Shown: piece after piece, positions 7,118-15,798 of the stretch
How positions within the stretch are numbered: the stretch's first letter is position 1
Layout: each line of letters opens with the position of its first letter
IMG/VR virus record: IMGVR_UViG_3300030098_004740
Coordinates: 1 to 64,000 of that record
Direction: 5' to 3' (one strand)
DNA from: a virus
Length of the DNA: 64,000 nt
Program-made: the position numbers and the translations under genes
Notes under the pieces: model-generated
Databases searched by the model: none
Seen by the model: only the letters and a program-made list of their open reading frames with translations
Told to the model about the DNA's origin: nothing

Positions 7118-9321
7118 TGGCAGAATATAAAAAGTCAGATCTAAGAACTAAGATAGAAACAGATCTAGCTGACAATGACAGAGGTTCGATAACAGCAAAA
7201 ACTATCAGAAACTCAATGCTTCACATCGTGGATTCTATTGAGCCTATTGTTGCTAGTGGAACCGATGCTTATTTTAGATATGCTTTAGATATAAAAGACA
7301 GTGGTGTTACCCTTGCAAACACCTCGTTAAATAAAATCAATTCTCATTGGGATGATGAAGTAGTATCTAGTATAGAGTTTGTTTCTGGTAACGACACGAC
7401 TTATAAAGAAGATGGTGGAATTGACTTTTATACTTCTAGCTCTGGTATTTCTCTTGCTGGTGTTGGAAGACAAAAAAGACTATCTATTAAGCCTGAAGGA
7501 CAATTACACGTTTATGCTAGCGGTGTTAATCCTCCATTAAGAATAGATAGAGCGCATCCTTCTTCTGGCGTAGCGATATTTACGCATAATACGCCAAATA
7601 ATCTGGCTTCTACTAGTGGAATAAGTATTGGTATTGGCCACTTTGACACTCGAACAAGGTATTTCCAAAAAAGAATAGTTGTTGATAAAGATGGAAATAC
7701 TGGACTTGGAATTGATGCACCTTTAGAGCCTATGCACATTAGGGCATCTGGCCACGCTCTCCGTCTGGACTTAGAACACGCTTCTAGCAACAGTGCGGAT
7801 ATTATTGTTTCTAAATATAAAGGTGCTGAGGCTAAAACGCAGGATAATCTATTGTCTAGTTTTGGTTTAGGTATTGATACAAACGCTAGTGGTGTTGGTA
7901 GATTTTTTGTTGGTTTTGATAGTAATCGAGATGGTGTAGTAAACTTCTCTGAAAATGTGTTTGTTGTAGCTAGTGGTGGAAACGCTTCTTTTGGTTCTTC
8001 TTATCCAAAAGAAAATCTTGTTGTTGGCGATGACATCGGAAAGCAAACATCTTCTGATGATGATACAGCTTTAGTTGTTGGTTCTCTTGGTGGCGACTCG
8101 AAGCTATTCATAGGTTCTGGTAACTCTACCGCAAACTTGTCTCCTTATGGAGTAGCCGCTTGGGACAAGACTAATAAACAGCTTTCTTTTGAAACTAGAT
8201 CTTCTCAGATAACTAGACAAAAACAGTTAGTTCTTGATTCTACTAATGGTTACGTTGGCTTTGCTGCTTCTGGAACAGCTCCAGACATCTGGAGACCATT
8301 GTTCAATGCTCATGTCTACGCAAGTGGCACTGCTAAAATTGGTATTGAAAACCCAATGACTAGTGAATCTGCTATTTATGTTGGTAGAGATACTGCTGGT
8401 AGTGGAGACTTTGCTATTGGAAATTGGTCTGCTTTTGGTTACAAGTCTGCTAGTAACATTCTTAAGATTAACAATGCTGGTAATTTGACTTCTAATCATT
8501 TGACAGTCGATACAAATGGTGTTGTCGGTATCAATACAGATAGTCCTTATAGTGGCTTCTCAAACGGCAACAATAAACTTCACGTTTATGGCAATGATTC
8601 TTCTTTGTTGGTTGGAGATCTTGCAACTTATTCAGCAATAAGATTACTTGGTTCTGTCAACGACAATACTAGTTATGTCCAAGCTGGAACTAGTGCTGCT
8701 GACACAGATGCAAAAATTGCAATATCCAGAATGGATACCGCGTCTACTAATGTTTCTGAATTTAAAGTCTATTCAGACAAGACGACTTATTACGGAAACA
8801 TTGCCCTTAATGATAAATGGGTGAGTAATGATGGTGGTGATGAAGGGATTAGAGTCACTGACGATGGAAAAGTAGGAATCAATGTAGCAGTTCCAACACA
8901 TGAATTGCAGCTTAGTAGCAACTCTGCTGGAAAACCAAGTAGTAGTTTGTGGTCTGTTGTTTCTGATGAAAGAGTCAAGAAAGATATTACTACTATTTCT
9001 GGAGCTTTGGATAAGATTGACTCTTTAAGACCAGTTAAATTTAAATATACTCAAGACTATGCAGATTGTCACCACTCTGGAAACATTGATAGCGAAACTG
9101 AATACTATAATTTTCTTGCTCAAGAAGTAGGAGATGTATTCCCCAATGCTGTAAGAGATACTGGTGTTGATGTTTGCGATATGATGACGGAAGAGATCTT
9201 AGTAGAAGATCTTAAAACTTTAGACTCACATATAATTAACGTTTACTTAGTTGCAGCAGTTCAGGAACTTAAAGCTGAGCTTGATGCGGCAAAAGCAAGA
9301 ATAACAGAATTAGAATCCTAA
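7117..9321 (+). CDS. Tail fibre/spike with C-terminal S74 intramolecular chaperone
   Basis: A 734-residue fibre whose C-terminus (about 616-734) is an endosialidase-type intramolecular chaperone (peptidase S74 family). This domain helps the fibre trimerise and then cuts itself off. The cleavage serine appears to be S616 in VVSDERVKKDI, with the family's FLAQEV Glu at E670, and the domain ends in a heptad helix (VQELKAELDAAKARITELE) that would form a trimeric coiled coil. The N-terminal about 60 residues (SDLRTKIETDLAD) are helical and probably attach it to the virion. The middle is beta-rich with repeated DxxGxVGIGxxxP and LHVYASG motifs typical of shaft repeats. It starts in a TAATG overlap with the previous gene. 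Confidence 0.88.
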   Translation: MAEYKKSDLRTKIETDLADNDRGSITAKTIRNSMLHIVDSIEPIVASGTDAYFRYALDIKDSGVTLANTSLNKINSHWDDEVVSSIEFVSGNDTTYKEDGGIDFYTSSSGISLAGVGRQKRLSIKPEGQLHVYASGVNPPLRIDRAHPSSGVAIFTHNTPNNLASTSGISIGIGHFDTRTRYFQKRIVVDKDGNTGLGIDAPLEPMHIRASGHALRLDLEHASSNSADIIVSKYKGAEAKTQDNLLSSFGLGIDTNASGVGRFFVGFDSNRDGVVNFSENVFVVASGGNASFGSSYPKENLVVGDDIGKQTSSDDDTALVVGSLGGDSKLFIGSGNSTANLSPYGVAAWDKTNKQLSFETRSSQITRQKQLVLDSTNGYVGFAASGTAPDIWRPLFNAHVYASGTAKIGIENPMTSESAIYVGRDTAGSGDFAIGNWSAFGYKSASNILKINNAGNLTSNHLTVDTNGVVGINTDSPYSGFSNGNNKLHVYGNDSSLLVGDLATYSAIRLLGSVNDNTSYVQAGTSAADTDAKIAISRMDTASTNVSEFKVYSDKTTYYGNIALNDKWVSNDGGDEGIRVTDDGKVGINVAVPTHELQLSSNSAGKPSSSLWSVVSDERVKKDITTISGALDKIDSLRPVKFKYTQDYADCHHSGNIDSETEYYNFLAQEVGDVFPNAVRDTGVDVCDMMTEEILVEDLKTLDSHIINVYLVAAVQELKAELDAAKARITELES

Positions 9322-9335
9322 TAAGGAGATAAGAT

Positions 9336-9905
9336 ATGGCTGACGTAGCTACAAATATAAGAGGCACAACAGACGCGCATGAAAGAAACAACAGTGTTGT
9401 TGTTGGCGCGCCTAAAGCTGCTGGAACTGATGCTCTTGGTAATAACTATACAATTAGAGCTGGCGGAAATCGTGCCACAGCAACTATTACATTTACGGGA
9501 GCTGCCACAGCAGATGAGACTATTGTCATCATCGACGCTGAAGGCACTTCTAAAACTTACACTGCTAAAAATTCAACAACGGCAGCAAGTCTTCAATTTA
9601 TTAAGACTGATAAAGATGCCGCTGCTACAGCACTAAAGTCCTGCATTGAACATGCCAATGGTCACAATGGAACAATTGCTGTAGCCGATAATGGATCTGG
9701 AGTTTTGACTTTAACTCAGATTAGGTCTGGAGCTAAAGGCAACACAACAATTACTGAAGGTTTAAGCAACTGCACTGTTACTAGTTTTAGTGGCGGAACA
9801 TCTGAAGTTGGTATAAATAGCTCGCAAGATGTTGGAACTTTAGAAACCAAATATACAAATAGATTTGATGATCCTAGATATTACTCTGGTGATGCAACTA
9901 GTTAA
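9336..9905 (+). CDS. Virion protein with beta-rich phage structural domain
   Basis: A 189-residue protein with a central domain (about 47-150) of the form ATITFTGAATADETIVIIDAEGTSKTY, then a helix AATALKSCIE, then VLTLTQIRSGAKGNTTIT. Similar 'ITFxGxP/AxxxETIxIxDxxGTSxTY' domains occur in tail fibres and other structural proteins of many phages. No catalytic motif is seen. It follows the S74 fibre gene after 14 bases with a GGAG site and precedes a zinc-motif protein. It may be a head decoration, fibre accessory or neck protein; placement is unresolved. Confidence 0.5.
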   Translation: MADVATNIRGTTDAHERNNSVVVGAPKAAGTDALGNNYTIRAGGNRATATITFTGAATADETIVIIDAEGTSKTYTAKNSTTAASLQFIKTDKDAAATALKSCIEHANGHNGTIAVADNGSGVLTLTQIRSGAKGNTTITEGLSNCTVTSFSGGTSEVGINSSQDVGTLETKYTNRFDDPRYYSGDATS

Positions 9906-9915
9906 GGTATAAACA

Positions 9916-10407
9916 ATGGCTCTTAATTTACCCTCAAGTGCATTTACCAAATTAAACGAAGCAATACTTCTGTTTAATCGTACATGCACTTTAGTTTATC
10001 CAGAAAAGAGGACTGATTGTCCAAACTGTGTAGTCAACACGTTTGGCGGAAGGGCTGTCAATGTATACAGCGCAGGAGGACCTATTCCTTTTAATAGAGG
10101 TGTAGAGTGTCCTTACTGTGGAGGTGAAGGGTTTAAGAATGAGGAAACCACTGAGTCTGTAGAGTTAAGAATATATTACAGAAGAAGAGACTTTATAGAT
10201 GTTGGTTTTGATGCTGATATTCCTAACAATGTTATTCAAACAGTAGGATATATGAGCGATTATGAAAAACTAACACAAGCAAAAGAGCTTTTAGTTGATG
10301 TTGGAAAATATAATAAAGGCAGATACAAAAGAATATCCGAACCTTACAACCAAGGTTTTAAGCAAAACCCTACTCAGTATATCGTCATATTCTGGGAGAG
10401 GGTTTAG
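9916..10407 (+). CDS. Zinc-ribbon neck/tail-completion-like protein
   Basis: The 163-residue protein carries two CxxC pairs, C35-P-N-C38 and C65-P-Y-C68-GGEG, spaced like a zinc ribbon of the DnaJ zinc-finger kind. The rest is a beta-rich domain (ESVELRIYYRRRDFIDVG, ending QYIVIFWERV). Position between fibre genes and the tail tube fits a small neck or tail-terminator component, stabilised by zinc. The stop shares a base with the next gene's GTG start (TAGTG). I do not recognise a named family. Confidence 0.5.
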   Translation: MALNLPSSAFTKLNEAILLFNRTCTLVYPEKRTDCPNCVVNTFGGRAVNVYSAGGPIPFNRGVECPYCGGEGFKNEETTESVELRIYYRRRDFIDVGFDADIPNNVIQTVGYMSDYEKLTQAKELLVDVGKYNKGRYKRISEPYNQGFKQNPTQYIVIFWERV

Positions 10408-11060
10408 TGTCCAACTTTATCCATATAGACCAAGCAGAGCTTGAAAGAAAACTGTTTAAAGAACTGAATAGACTGTTAAATCAGTCTATGAATAAAAGTG
10501 CTAAAGAGCTAACTCCTATTATACAAGAAATTGTAAAGAAGTCTTTACTAGAATCAGAAGAGCTTAAAGCTTTGTCTAGTGGAGATTTAATTGGAGAATT
10601 TGGCATAAGACCGTCTACTGCTTCAATTGTTGCAGAACAGATAGCTCTTAATGTCTCTCAAACTGTTGAAGTAAAACCTATGAGTGTTTCTTTGAAAACT
10701 AAAAGAGGAGGGCTTTCCTTAAAAGTTCAACCAAATGACTTACAGAATGTTTTGTCTATTCCCAATGGTAGTTATACATATTATTCAAGAAGATACAAAA
10801 AAGATGTAACTATAAATTGGTTAGATTGGTTTTTGACTAAAGGGGACGCAATCATAGTTGCAAAATTTTATTTTGAAGAGTCTGTCGGAGCTGGAAGAAG
10901 TGGTATGGGGTCAATGCAGAAAGGTAGCAGTTGGAGAGTTCGTCCTGAATACTCAGGAACGATAGATGACAATGCCATAACTAGAGCTTTGCAATCCGAA
11001 GAAACAAAAGCCAAAATGATTAAATCAATAGAAAACGTAATAAAGAAGAATTTATCATGA
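10407..11060 (+). CDS. Putative neck or tail-completion protein
   Basis: The gene begins at a GTG in a TAGTG overlap. The 217-residue protein has helical N- and C-termini (ELERKLFKELNRLLNQSMNKSAKEL and TKAKMIKSIENVIKKNL) around a middle region with INWLDWFLTKGDAIIVAKF. This layout, an amphipathic N-terminal helix then a mixed domain, is similar to HK97 gp10-like tail-completion proteins, but the match is only by shape. The adjacent zinc-motif protein and the 341-residue protein form one tightly overlapping unit with it. Confidence 0.4.
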   Translation: MSNFIHIDQAELERKLFKELNRLLNQSMNKSAKELTPIIQEIVKKSLLESEELKALSSGDLIGEFGIRPSTASIVAEQIALNVSQTVEVKPMSVSLKTKRGGLSLKVQPNDLQNVLSIPNGSYTYYSRRYKKDVTINWLDWFLTKGDAIIVAKFYFEESVGAGRSGMGSMQKGSSWRVRPEYSGTIDDNAITRALQSEETKAKMIKSIENVIKKNLS

Positions 11061-12082
11061 GCAAGTATTTACACAAAGTAACTAACTATGGTGATAGCAC
11101 TATATCTTCTATTATTCAAGATAATTTGATTGAGTTTTTTGATTGGGCTATTATGGACATTGGAGGATTCAATAATGTCTCTATACCTCAAACAGATGTA
11201 TACGGAGGAGACAGGCACAAGCTTAGACTTGTTAACGATCCTAGATATACTTCTGGTCAAGTATGGGAAGCCTTTAGAGGTAACTGGGTTTGGCAAAGCG
11301 GTCTAGCTTCTACCGACCAACCTAACACACTTCTTAAATTAAAACCAGATGCAGCTACATATCCAAATGCTGCATATAAACCGGGCGTTTCTGGCGTATT
11401 CGTTGGAGGTACTTTTCAGCCGACTTCTGGAGTTGGTACTTACGCCCATCATATTGATTACCCAAATGGACGAGTGGTATTTGATACTGCTATCAGCACA
11501 ACAAGTGAAGTTACTGCTGAATTTAGTTACAAACAAGTAAAGATAGTTAGAGCTACCGATGACTTTTTTAGAGAAGTGCAATATAGGTCTGAACGCGCGG
11601 ATGAAGACTTTACACTTGCAGGTTCTGGTGATTGGTCTCAGCTTTCTGAAACTAGGTTGCAATTGCCTGTTATTGCTATTGAAGTTTTAAAAGGTAGAAA
11701 TAATCAGCCTTATGCTTTGGGAACTTCTTCTCATTTTGTTAATACTGAAGTATTATATCATGTATTAGCTGAAGAAGATTATGAGAGGGACAAATTGCTA
11801 GATATAATTTCTTTACAAGATGACAATGTTATTGAATTATTTGATAGTGATAAAATAGGTAGAGATGGAGTATTTCCTTTAGATCATAGAGGAATGACTA
11901 ATACTGGAGCTAAAATTTATCCAGATTTGGTAAAAAGTACTGCTGATGGAGGATTTCCTTATACCGCACTTAATGACACTGTAAACATGAGAATGTTAAA
12001 TTCTAGAGTCTCTGTATCAGAGTCGATAAACCCAAATTTACACCATGGTGTGGTAAGGATGACTAACGAGGTGATTATCTAA
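11057..12082 (+). CDS. Virion structural protein upstream of the tail tube
   Basis: A 341-residue protein of mixed alpha/beta character, with an N-terminal helix (STISSIIQDNLIEFFDWAI), a central segment containing GVGTYAHHIDYPNGRVVFDTAI and a VTAEFSYKQVKIVRA strand. The strand pair 'IDYPNGRVVFD...V-A-FSYK' is common in phage tail-related proteins. ATGA overlap couples it to the preceding gene, and the tail tube gene follows after a promoter-like box. A neck, tail terminator or fibre-attachment role is possible; the family is not recognised. Confidence 0.45.
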   Translation: MSKYLHKVTNYGDSTISSIIQDNLIEFFDWAIMDIGGFNNVSIPQTDVYGGDRHKLRLVNDPRYTSGQVWEAFRGNWVWQSGLASTDQPNTLLKLKPDAATYPNAAYKPGVSGVFVGGTFQPTSGVGTYAHHIDYPNGRVVFDTAISTTSEVTAEFSYKQVKIVRATDDFFREVQYRSERADEDFTLAGSGDWSQLSETRLQLPVIAIEVLKGRNNQPYALGTSSHFVNTEVLYHVLAEEDYERDKLLDIISLQDDNVIELFDSDKIGRDGVFPLDHRGMTNTGAKIYPDLVKSTADGGFPYTALNDTVNMRMLNSRVSVSESINPNLHHGVVRMTNEVII

Positions 12083-12096
12083 TAAATTATCTCAAT

Positions 12097-12119
12097 TGGT
12101 GTATAATAACTTAGAAACA
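12097..12119 (+). promoter_or_regulatory. Promoter-like box before the tail tube gene
   Basis: TGGTGTATAATA is at 12097-12108, with a TATAAT hexamer at 12102-12107, followed by ACTTAGAAA. The same 12 bases followed by TATTAGAAA precede the 47775 gene. There is no plausible -35 hexamer at either site. The gene start is about 44 bases downstream with a separate AGGAG site, so a transcriptional role is more likely than a translational one. The shared downstream TTAGAAA makes it more than a chance TATAAT. Confidence 0.6.
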
Positions 12120-12150
12120 ATAAAAAATTTCCTTTTAGGAGAGCATAAAT

Positions 12151-13233
12151 ATGGCAAGTAAAAGAACATATTGGGCTATTACCGCGCTTGGTATTGGACC
12201 TGAAGGTACTGCTGATGGAGCTGGAGTAAAAACAGCCACATACCTTAAGGGTGTCCAAAGTGTTGGTATTAGTACCAATTTTAATCTAGAGCAAGTTTTC
12301 CAGCTTGGTCAATTAGAAATTTATCAAGACGTTGAAGAAGTGCCTGATATTGAAATCAGTATCGAAAAGGTGCTTGATGACAATCCGACTGCTTATCAAA
12401 AAGCTATTGGTCAACCCACTGTTGTAAGTGGAAGTACGACCACAGATCAGTCTAGTGGTGGAACAGTCCTTACTCTAACAGGCGTTCAAAATAACAAATG
12501 TGATGCATACCTTACTGTCCATCCTGACACAGCTGAAAATGCTGGTGATAGCGGATCAGGTAAAAATGTAGAAAGTTTTGTTTGGTGTTCTGGAATGTAT
12601 GTCTCAAGCGTTTCATTCAACTTCCCAGTTGATGGTAACTTCACTGAGTCTGTGACTTTAGTTGGTAATCACAAAAAATGGTATGCTGGTGGGGCTAGTT
12701 ACACATTGTCAGGTGCGCCTACTGCTGCGGCGCTTCAAACTGGCGACGTTATGAAACGTCACAACTTTGAGTTTGAAACCATTCCAGCTAGTATTCAGCC
12801 AGCAGGTTCAGATGATGGCTTTAAAGGCGATGCAGTTATTCAGAATGTAACTGTTAGCACAGACTTTGGTCGCGAAGCTATCAATGCGCTTGGTACTAAA
12901 CTTCCTTACCACAGATATGTAACATTCCCAGTTGAAGTTACTTGTGAAATTGAAGTTATTATTAATGATGCTAAGGCTCAAGATATTGATGCTTTGCCAC
13001 TTAAAGACAGCAACCTAAGTGAAGAATCTATTAAGATTAAAGTTTGGGATGAGCATCAAGATGACGCTGCTGGTATCCAAGGTGGAGCAAGCACTCTTAG
13101 ACACACTATTGACTTAGGTGATAAGAATAAGATTACTTCTATCACTTATGGTGGTGGTGATACTGGTGGTGGTAATGCTACTTATAGTTACTCATACCGT
13201 AACTTTAATAAGCTGAACTACAATTATGGATAA
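12151..13233 (+). CDS. Major tail tube protein
   Basis: A 360-residue protein predicted to polymerise into the tail tube. The N-terminal part, YLKGVQSVGISTNFNLEQVF then QLGQLEIYQDVEEVPDIEISIEKVL, is the strand order of tail tube subunits: a loop, then a pair of long strands carrying 'P-IE-SIEK-L'. An inserted Thr/Ser/Gly-rich stretch (about 90-145) and a Gly/Tyr-rich tail (GGGDTGGGNATYSYSY) look like surface decorations. AGGAG lies upstream. It is the only gene between a promoter-like box and a strong terminator, which fits a protein needed in many copies. No sheath gene is seen beside it. Confidence 0.7.
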   Translation: MASKRTYWAITALGIGPEGTADGAGVKTATYLKGVQSVGISTNFNLEQVFQLGQLEIYQDVEEVPDIEISIEKVLDDNPTAYQKAIGQPTVVSGSTTTDQSSGGTVLTLTGVQNNKCDAYLTVHPDTAENAGDSGSGKNVESFVWCSGMYVSSVSFNFPVDGNFTESVTLVGNHKKWYAGGASYTLSGAPTAAALQTGDVMKRHNFEFETIPASIQPAGSDDGFKGDAVIQNVTVSTDFGREAINALGTKLPYHRYVTFPVEVTCEIEVIINDAKAQDIDALPLKDSNLSEESIKIKVWDEHQDDAAGIQGGASTLRHTIDLGDKNKITSITYGGGDTGGGNATYSYSYRNFNKLNYNYG

Positions 13234-13241
13234 TTGAATTT

Positions 13242-13292
13242 TGACAAAAAAATGATTTTAGGGGGTTGGTCTAGGCTAACCCCCTTTTGTCA
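13242..13292. terminator. Intrinsic terminator after the tail tube gene
   Basis: GGGGGTT at 13261-13267 pairs with AACCCCC at 13278-13284 around a 10-base loop, followed by TTTT at 13285. Outer arms TGACAAAA (13242-13249) and TTTTGTCA (13285-13292) are also complementary, so the structure could work on both strands. It starts 9 bases after the tail tube stop. Confidence 0.85.
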
Positions 13293-13362
13293 GTTCATAT
13301 AGCGATAGCCATAATATTAGGATAGGCGAGTGAATGAGCTGACTTCTTACATAGGATAGTTT

Positions 13363-14391
13363 ATGGAAACTCATGAAAGAGAGTACTTTGTGTCTCAGAT
13401 AATCTATGGCGCAAAGATAATGGACTTTAGAGACAAGACCTTGATTGTTCAACCTCCAACCATGGAGCAAAACTATCTTGCAAACAGAGTCTTTAAAAAA
13501 GTTTATGATGAAGCTCTTTTATCTGGTATTTATACCAGAAATGAAATGTTAGAAATAATGATTGAACAAGGCGTTTGGTCAAAAAAGGACGAAGATCAAA
13601 TAGCAAAAAACAAAAAAAGAATTGAAGATATAAAACTGCAAATATATAAGTCATTTTTTAATAACAAGAAAAAAGAGGAACTTAAACAAAAACTAGAAAG
13701 CGTAAAAAAACAACAGTATTCACTGCTAACTAAAAAACACGCAAATGACCAAAATGATTGTGAAGGTATAGCTACTTATGCAAGATGGAATTGGATAATA
13801 GAAAATACCACATACGATGAAGATGGCAATAAGTATGACTTTTCAGATGTTAGTGTTGCATTAGTTTTAAGAAGATATAATTCAGAAAGTTTAGAAGTAG
13901 AACAATTTAGAGAGCTAGCAAGAACAGATCCTTGGAGATCAATGTGGTCTACAAGCCAATCACCAGAAAGCCTTTTTAATAGAAGAACGTCGGAACTATC
14001 TCAAGACCAGTTAGGAATTATTTCATGGTCTAGACTTTATGATAGTGTGGCAGAATCTCATGAGTCACCACAAGACAAAATAGTAGAAGATGATGATGCG
14101 TTAGATGGCTGGTTAATAGAACAAAGAAGAAAACGAGAACAAGATCAAAACAAATTTAAGTTAGATGGCTACGATGATAAGCATCAAGGCGCGGATGAAG
14201 TTTATATCATGGCATCTAGCAAGGAAGAGGCGGCAGAAGTTTATGATATGAACGATGCCCAAGGAAGGATGAATGTAAGAAGTAGGGAAAAGACGGTTAG
14301 GGAAGCTGATGGTAAACTTGTAAACCATAGAGATTTCCGAGATATGAAAATTAAAGCATTGAATGAGGCAAATGCCAAATTCGGAAACTAA
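13363..14391 (+). CDS. Possible tail assembly chaperone, paralogue A
   Basis: A 342-residue, highly charged, mostly helical protein. Residues 28-75 match residues 21-68 of the 316-residue protein encoded at 14779: both have (I/V)Q-P, then EN/QN...A, Y..A..EAL-SG, a spaced Arg, M..EQG(V/I)W and later an N-x-x-EG element. This indicates a gene duplication. Two homologous proteins just before the tape measure gene occupy the place where tail assembly chaperones are usually found, so that role is proposed. No frameshift site typical of the G/GT system is apparent. No clear Shine-Dalgarno is seen before the ATG. Confidence 0.45.
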   Translation: METHEREYFVSQIIYGAKIMDFRDKTLIVQPPTMEQNYLANRVFKKVYDEALLSGIYTRNEMLEIMIEQGVWSKKDEDQIAKNKKRIEDIKLQIYKSFFNNKKKEELKQKLESVKKQQYSLLTKKHANDQNDCEGIATYARWNWIIENTTYDEDGNKYDFSDVSVALVLRRYNSESLEVEQFRELARTDPWRSMWSTSQSPESLFNRRTSELSQDQLGIISWSRLYDSVAESHESPQDKIVEDDDALDGWLIEQRRKREQDQNKFKLDGYDDKHQGADEVYIMASSKEEAAEVYDMNDAQGRMNVRSREKTVREADGKLVNHRDFRDMKIKALNEANAKFGN

Positions 14392-14402
14392 AGGAGGGTA
14401 TG

Positions 14403-14801
14403 ATGGAAGACTCATATGCCGAACTTGTTAGGAAATCGGAAAAATACAAAACCGATAAAACTAATAAGTACAAAGAGGTCTCGAAAGATAGGCTTCTTAA
14501 AATATCAAAAAAGAAGATACAAACCACGATGATTGGTGCATTAAGTACTATTGAAAAACATTTTGGTTTTTTATGGGGTCACGAAAGTGGTGAAGCGTTA
14601 ACTCCCGAACAGGAGCATGTGAAACAACTTTTTGATGAAGTAAGGTCGGAGATACTTGATAGGGGTAATAATCAAGCTCGCAATTTAGAAGCCGAGTTTA
14701 ATCATTACGAAATTAATTGGTTAAGATACCAAATTACATTACCTGTTAAAGATATCGCAACTATAAAGGAAGAAGAAAATGGCGAAGAGCAAGAGAATTA
14801 A
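14403..14801 (+). CDS. Small charged helical protein between the paralogues
   Basis: Two adjacent ATGs occur at 14400 and 14403. The strong AGGAGG at 14392-14397 is only 2 bases from the first but 5 from the second, so I choose 14403, giving 132 residues. The protein is Lys- and Glu-rich, helical, with KISKKKIQTTMIGALSTIEKHFGFLWGHE near the middle and an acidic end. I recognise no family. It lies 11 bases after paralogue A and overlaps paralogue B by 23 bases, so it is probably produced with them and may share a role in tail assembly. Confidence 0.55.
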   Translation: MEDSYAELVRKSEKYKTDKTNKYKEVSKDRLLKISKKKIQTTMIGALSTIEKHFGFLWGHESGEALTPEQEHVKQLFDEVRSEILDRGNNQARNLEAEFNHYEINWLRYQITLPVKDIATIKEEENGEEQEN

Positions 14802-15729
14802 GATTTCATCTACGGACTTGAATGGCGAAGAAAAAGAAGTATACATTCAACTTCCAAGCGCAGAAGAAAATAAACAAGCACAGCTTGCATATAATAGAGC
14901 TTTTAAAGAAGCACTTCAATCAGGAGCAATCTTGAGACAAAAGCTTCAAAAAGTGATGAATGAGCAAGGGATATGGGATGACGACAAAGAAAAGCAATAC
15001 CAAGCTATTCTAGAAGAAATCAATGAAGGTGAAAAGACTCTTAGCAGAGGTGGTATATCACTGACTGAAGCTAGGAGCATAGCTCTCCAAATGAGAAGAA
15101 AACGAGTTGAGTTCAGATCATTAATTGCCGAAAGAAGTTCGATGGACAGCAATAGTGCTGAAGGTCAAGCTGACAATGAAAGATTTTCTCATCTTGTATA
15201 CATTTGTTTAAGAAACGCAAACGGTAAAAATCTTTTCAAAACAAAAGAAGATTACGAAGAAAATGCTAATCAGCCATATGTTGTAGAAGCTGCTGGACAA
15301 CTAGCAGAAAAACTTTATGGATTAGATCCTGATTACGACAGAAATCTTCCTGAAAATAAATTCCTAGAAGCATACAAATTTAGTGATGAAGCTACTAGAT
15401 TGATTAATAAAGATGGTCATCTAATTGACATTGATAAAGATGGCAATGAAAGGCTTATTGATGAAAATGGTAGATATATTGCTTATGACGACGAAGGTGA
15501 ATCCTACTTCATTGACAAAGATGGTGAAAAATTAAACGAAGCTGGAGATTACGAAACTGAGTTTACTCCATTTTTAGATGATGCGGGGAAACCTGTAGAA
15601 GTCCCTTCTGAAAAAGAAGAAGAAGAAGAAGAAACTGCTGAGGAAGAAGCTGTAGAGGCAGAAGAGTCTAAGCCTACTACAAAAAGGAGAACGACCAAAA
15701 GGTCAACTACGAAAGCTAAAACCGAATAG
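14779..15729 (+). CDS. Possible tail assembly chaperone, paralogue B, with DxDG repeats
   Basis: A 316-residue protein. Residues 21-68 are homologous to residues 28-75 of the 13363 product. The middle is helical (LTEARSIALQMRRKRVEFRSL). Residues about 212-256 contain about five units of the form I(D/N)(K/E)(D/N)G spaced 8-13 residues apart, such as NKDGHLIDIDKDG and IDKDGEKL, which resemble calcium-binding or YD-like beta turns. It ends with a Glu run (about 278-295) and then a Lys/Arg/Thr-rich basic tail. GGAAGAAG precedes the start. It ends 13 bases before a terminator, with the tape measure gene next. Confidence 0.5.
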   Translation: MAKSKRIKISSTDLNGEEKEVYIQLPSAEENKQAQLAYNRAFKEALQSGAILRQKLQKVMNEQGIWDDDKEKQYQAILEEINEGEKTLSRGGISLTEARSIALQMRRKRVEFRSLIAERSSMDSNSAEGQADNERFSHLVYICLRNANGKNLFKTKEDYEENANQPYVVEAAGQLAEKLYGLDPDYDRNLPENKFLEAYKFSDEATRLINKDGHLIDIDKDGNERLIDENGRYIAYDDEGESYFIDKDGEKLNEAGDYETEFTPFLDDAGKPVEVPSEKEEEEEETAEEEAVEAEESKPTTKRRTTKRSTTKAKTE

Positions 15730-15742
15730 TAAATATGGAAAG

Positions 15743-15787
15743 TGGGTGTATCGCTAGAGTCTGTCTATCGGTATGCCCATTTTTTTT
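15743..15787 (+). terminator. Intrinsic terminator immediately upstream of the tape measure gene
   Basis: TGGGTGTATCG at 15743-15753 pairs with CGGTATGCCCA at 15769-15779 over 11 base pairs including three G-U pairs, with a 15-base loop, followed by eight T (15780-15787). The tape measure ATG is 11 bases further on, with GAGG just after the T run. It could reduce readthrough into the tape measure gene. Confidence 0.75.
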
Positions 15788-15798
15788 GAGGTAACAAC

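Noticed and set aside
9379-9636. Leu-rich 85-residue frame overlapping the 189-residue virion gene
   Set aside because: It is an out-of-frame shadow of the plus-strand gene with a composition unlike a real protein.
13307-13320. A fourth promoter-like box (CATAATATTAG) after the tail tube terminator
   Set aside because: It lacks the TGGTG part and the TTAGAAA part of the shared box, so it could easily be chance in AT-rich DNA.
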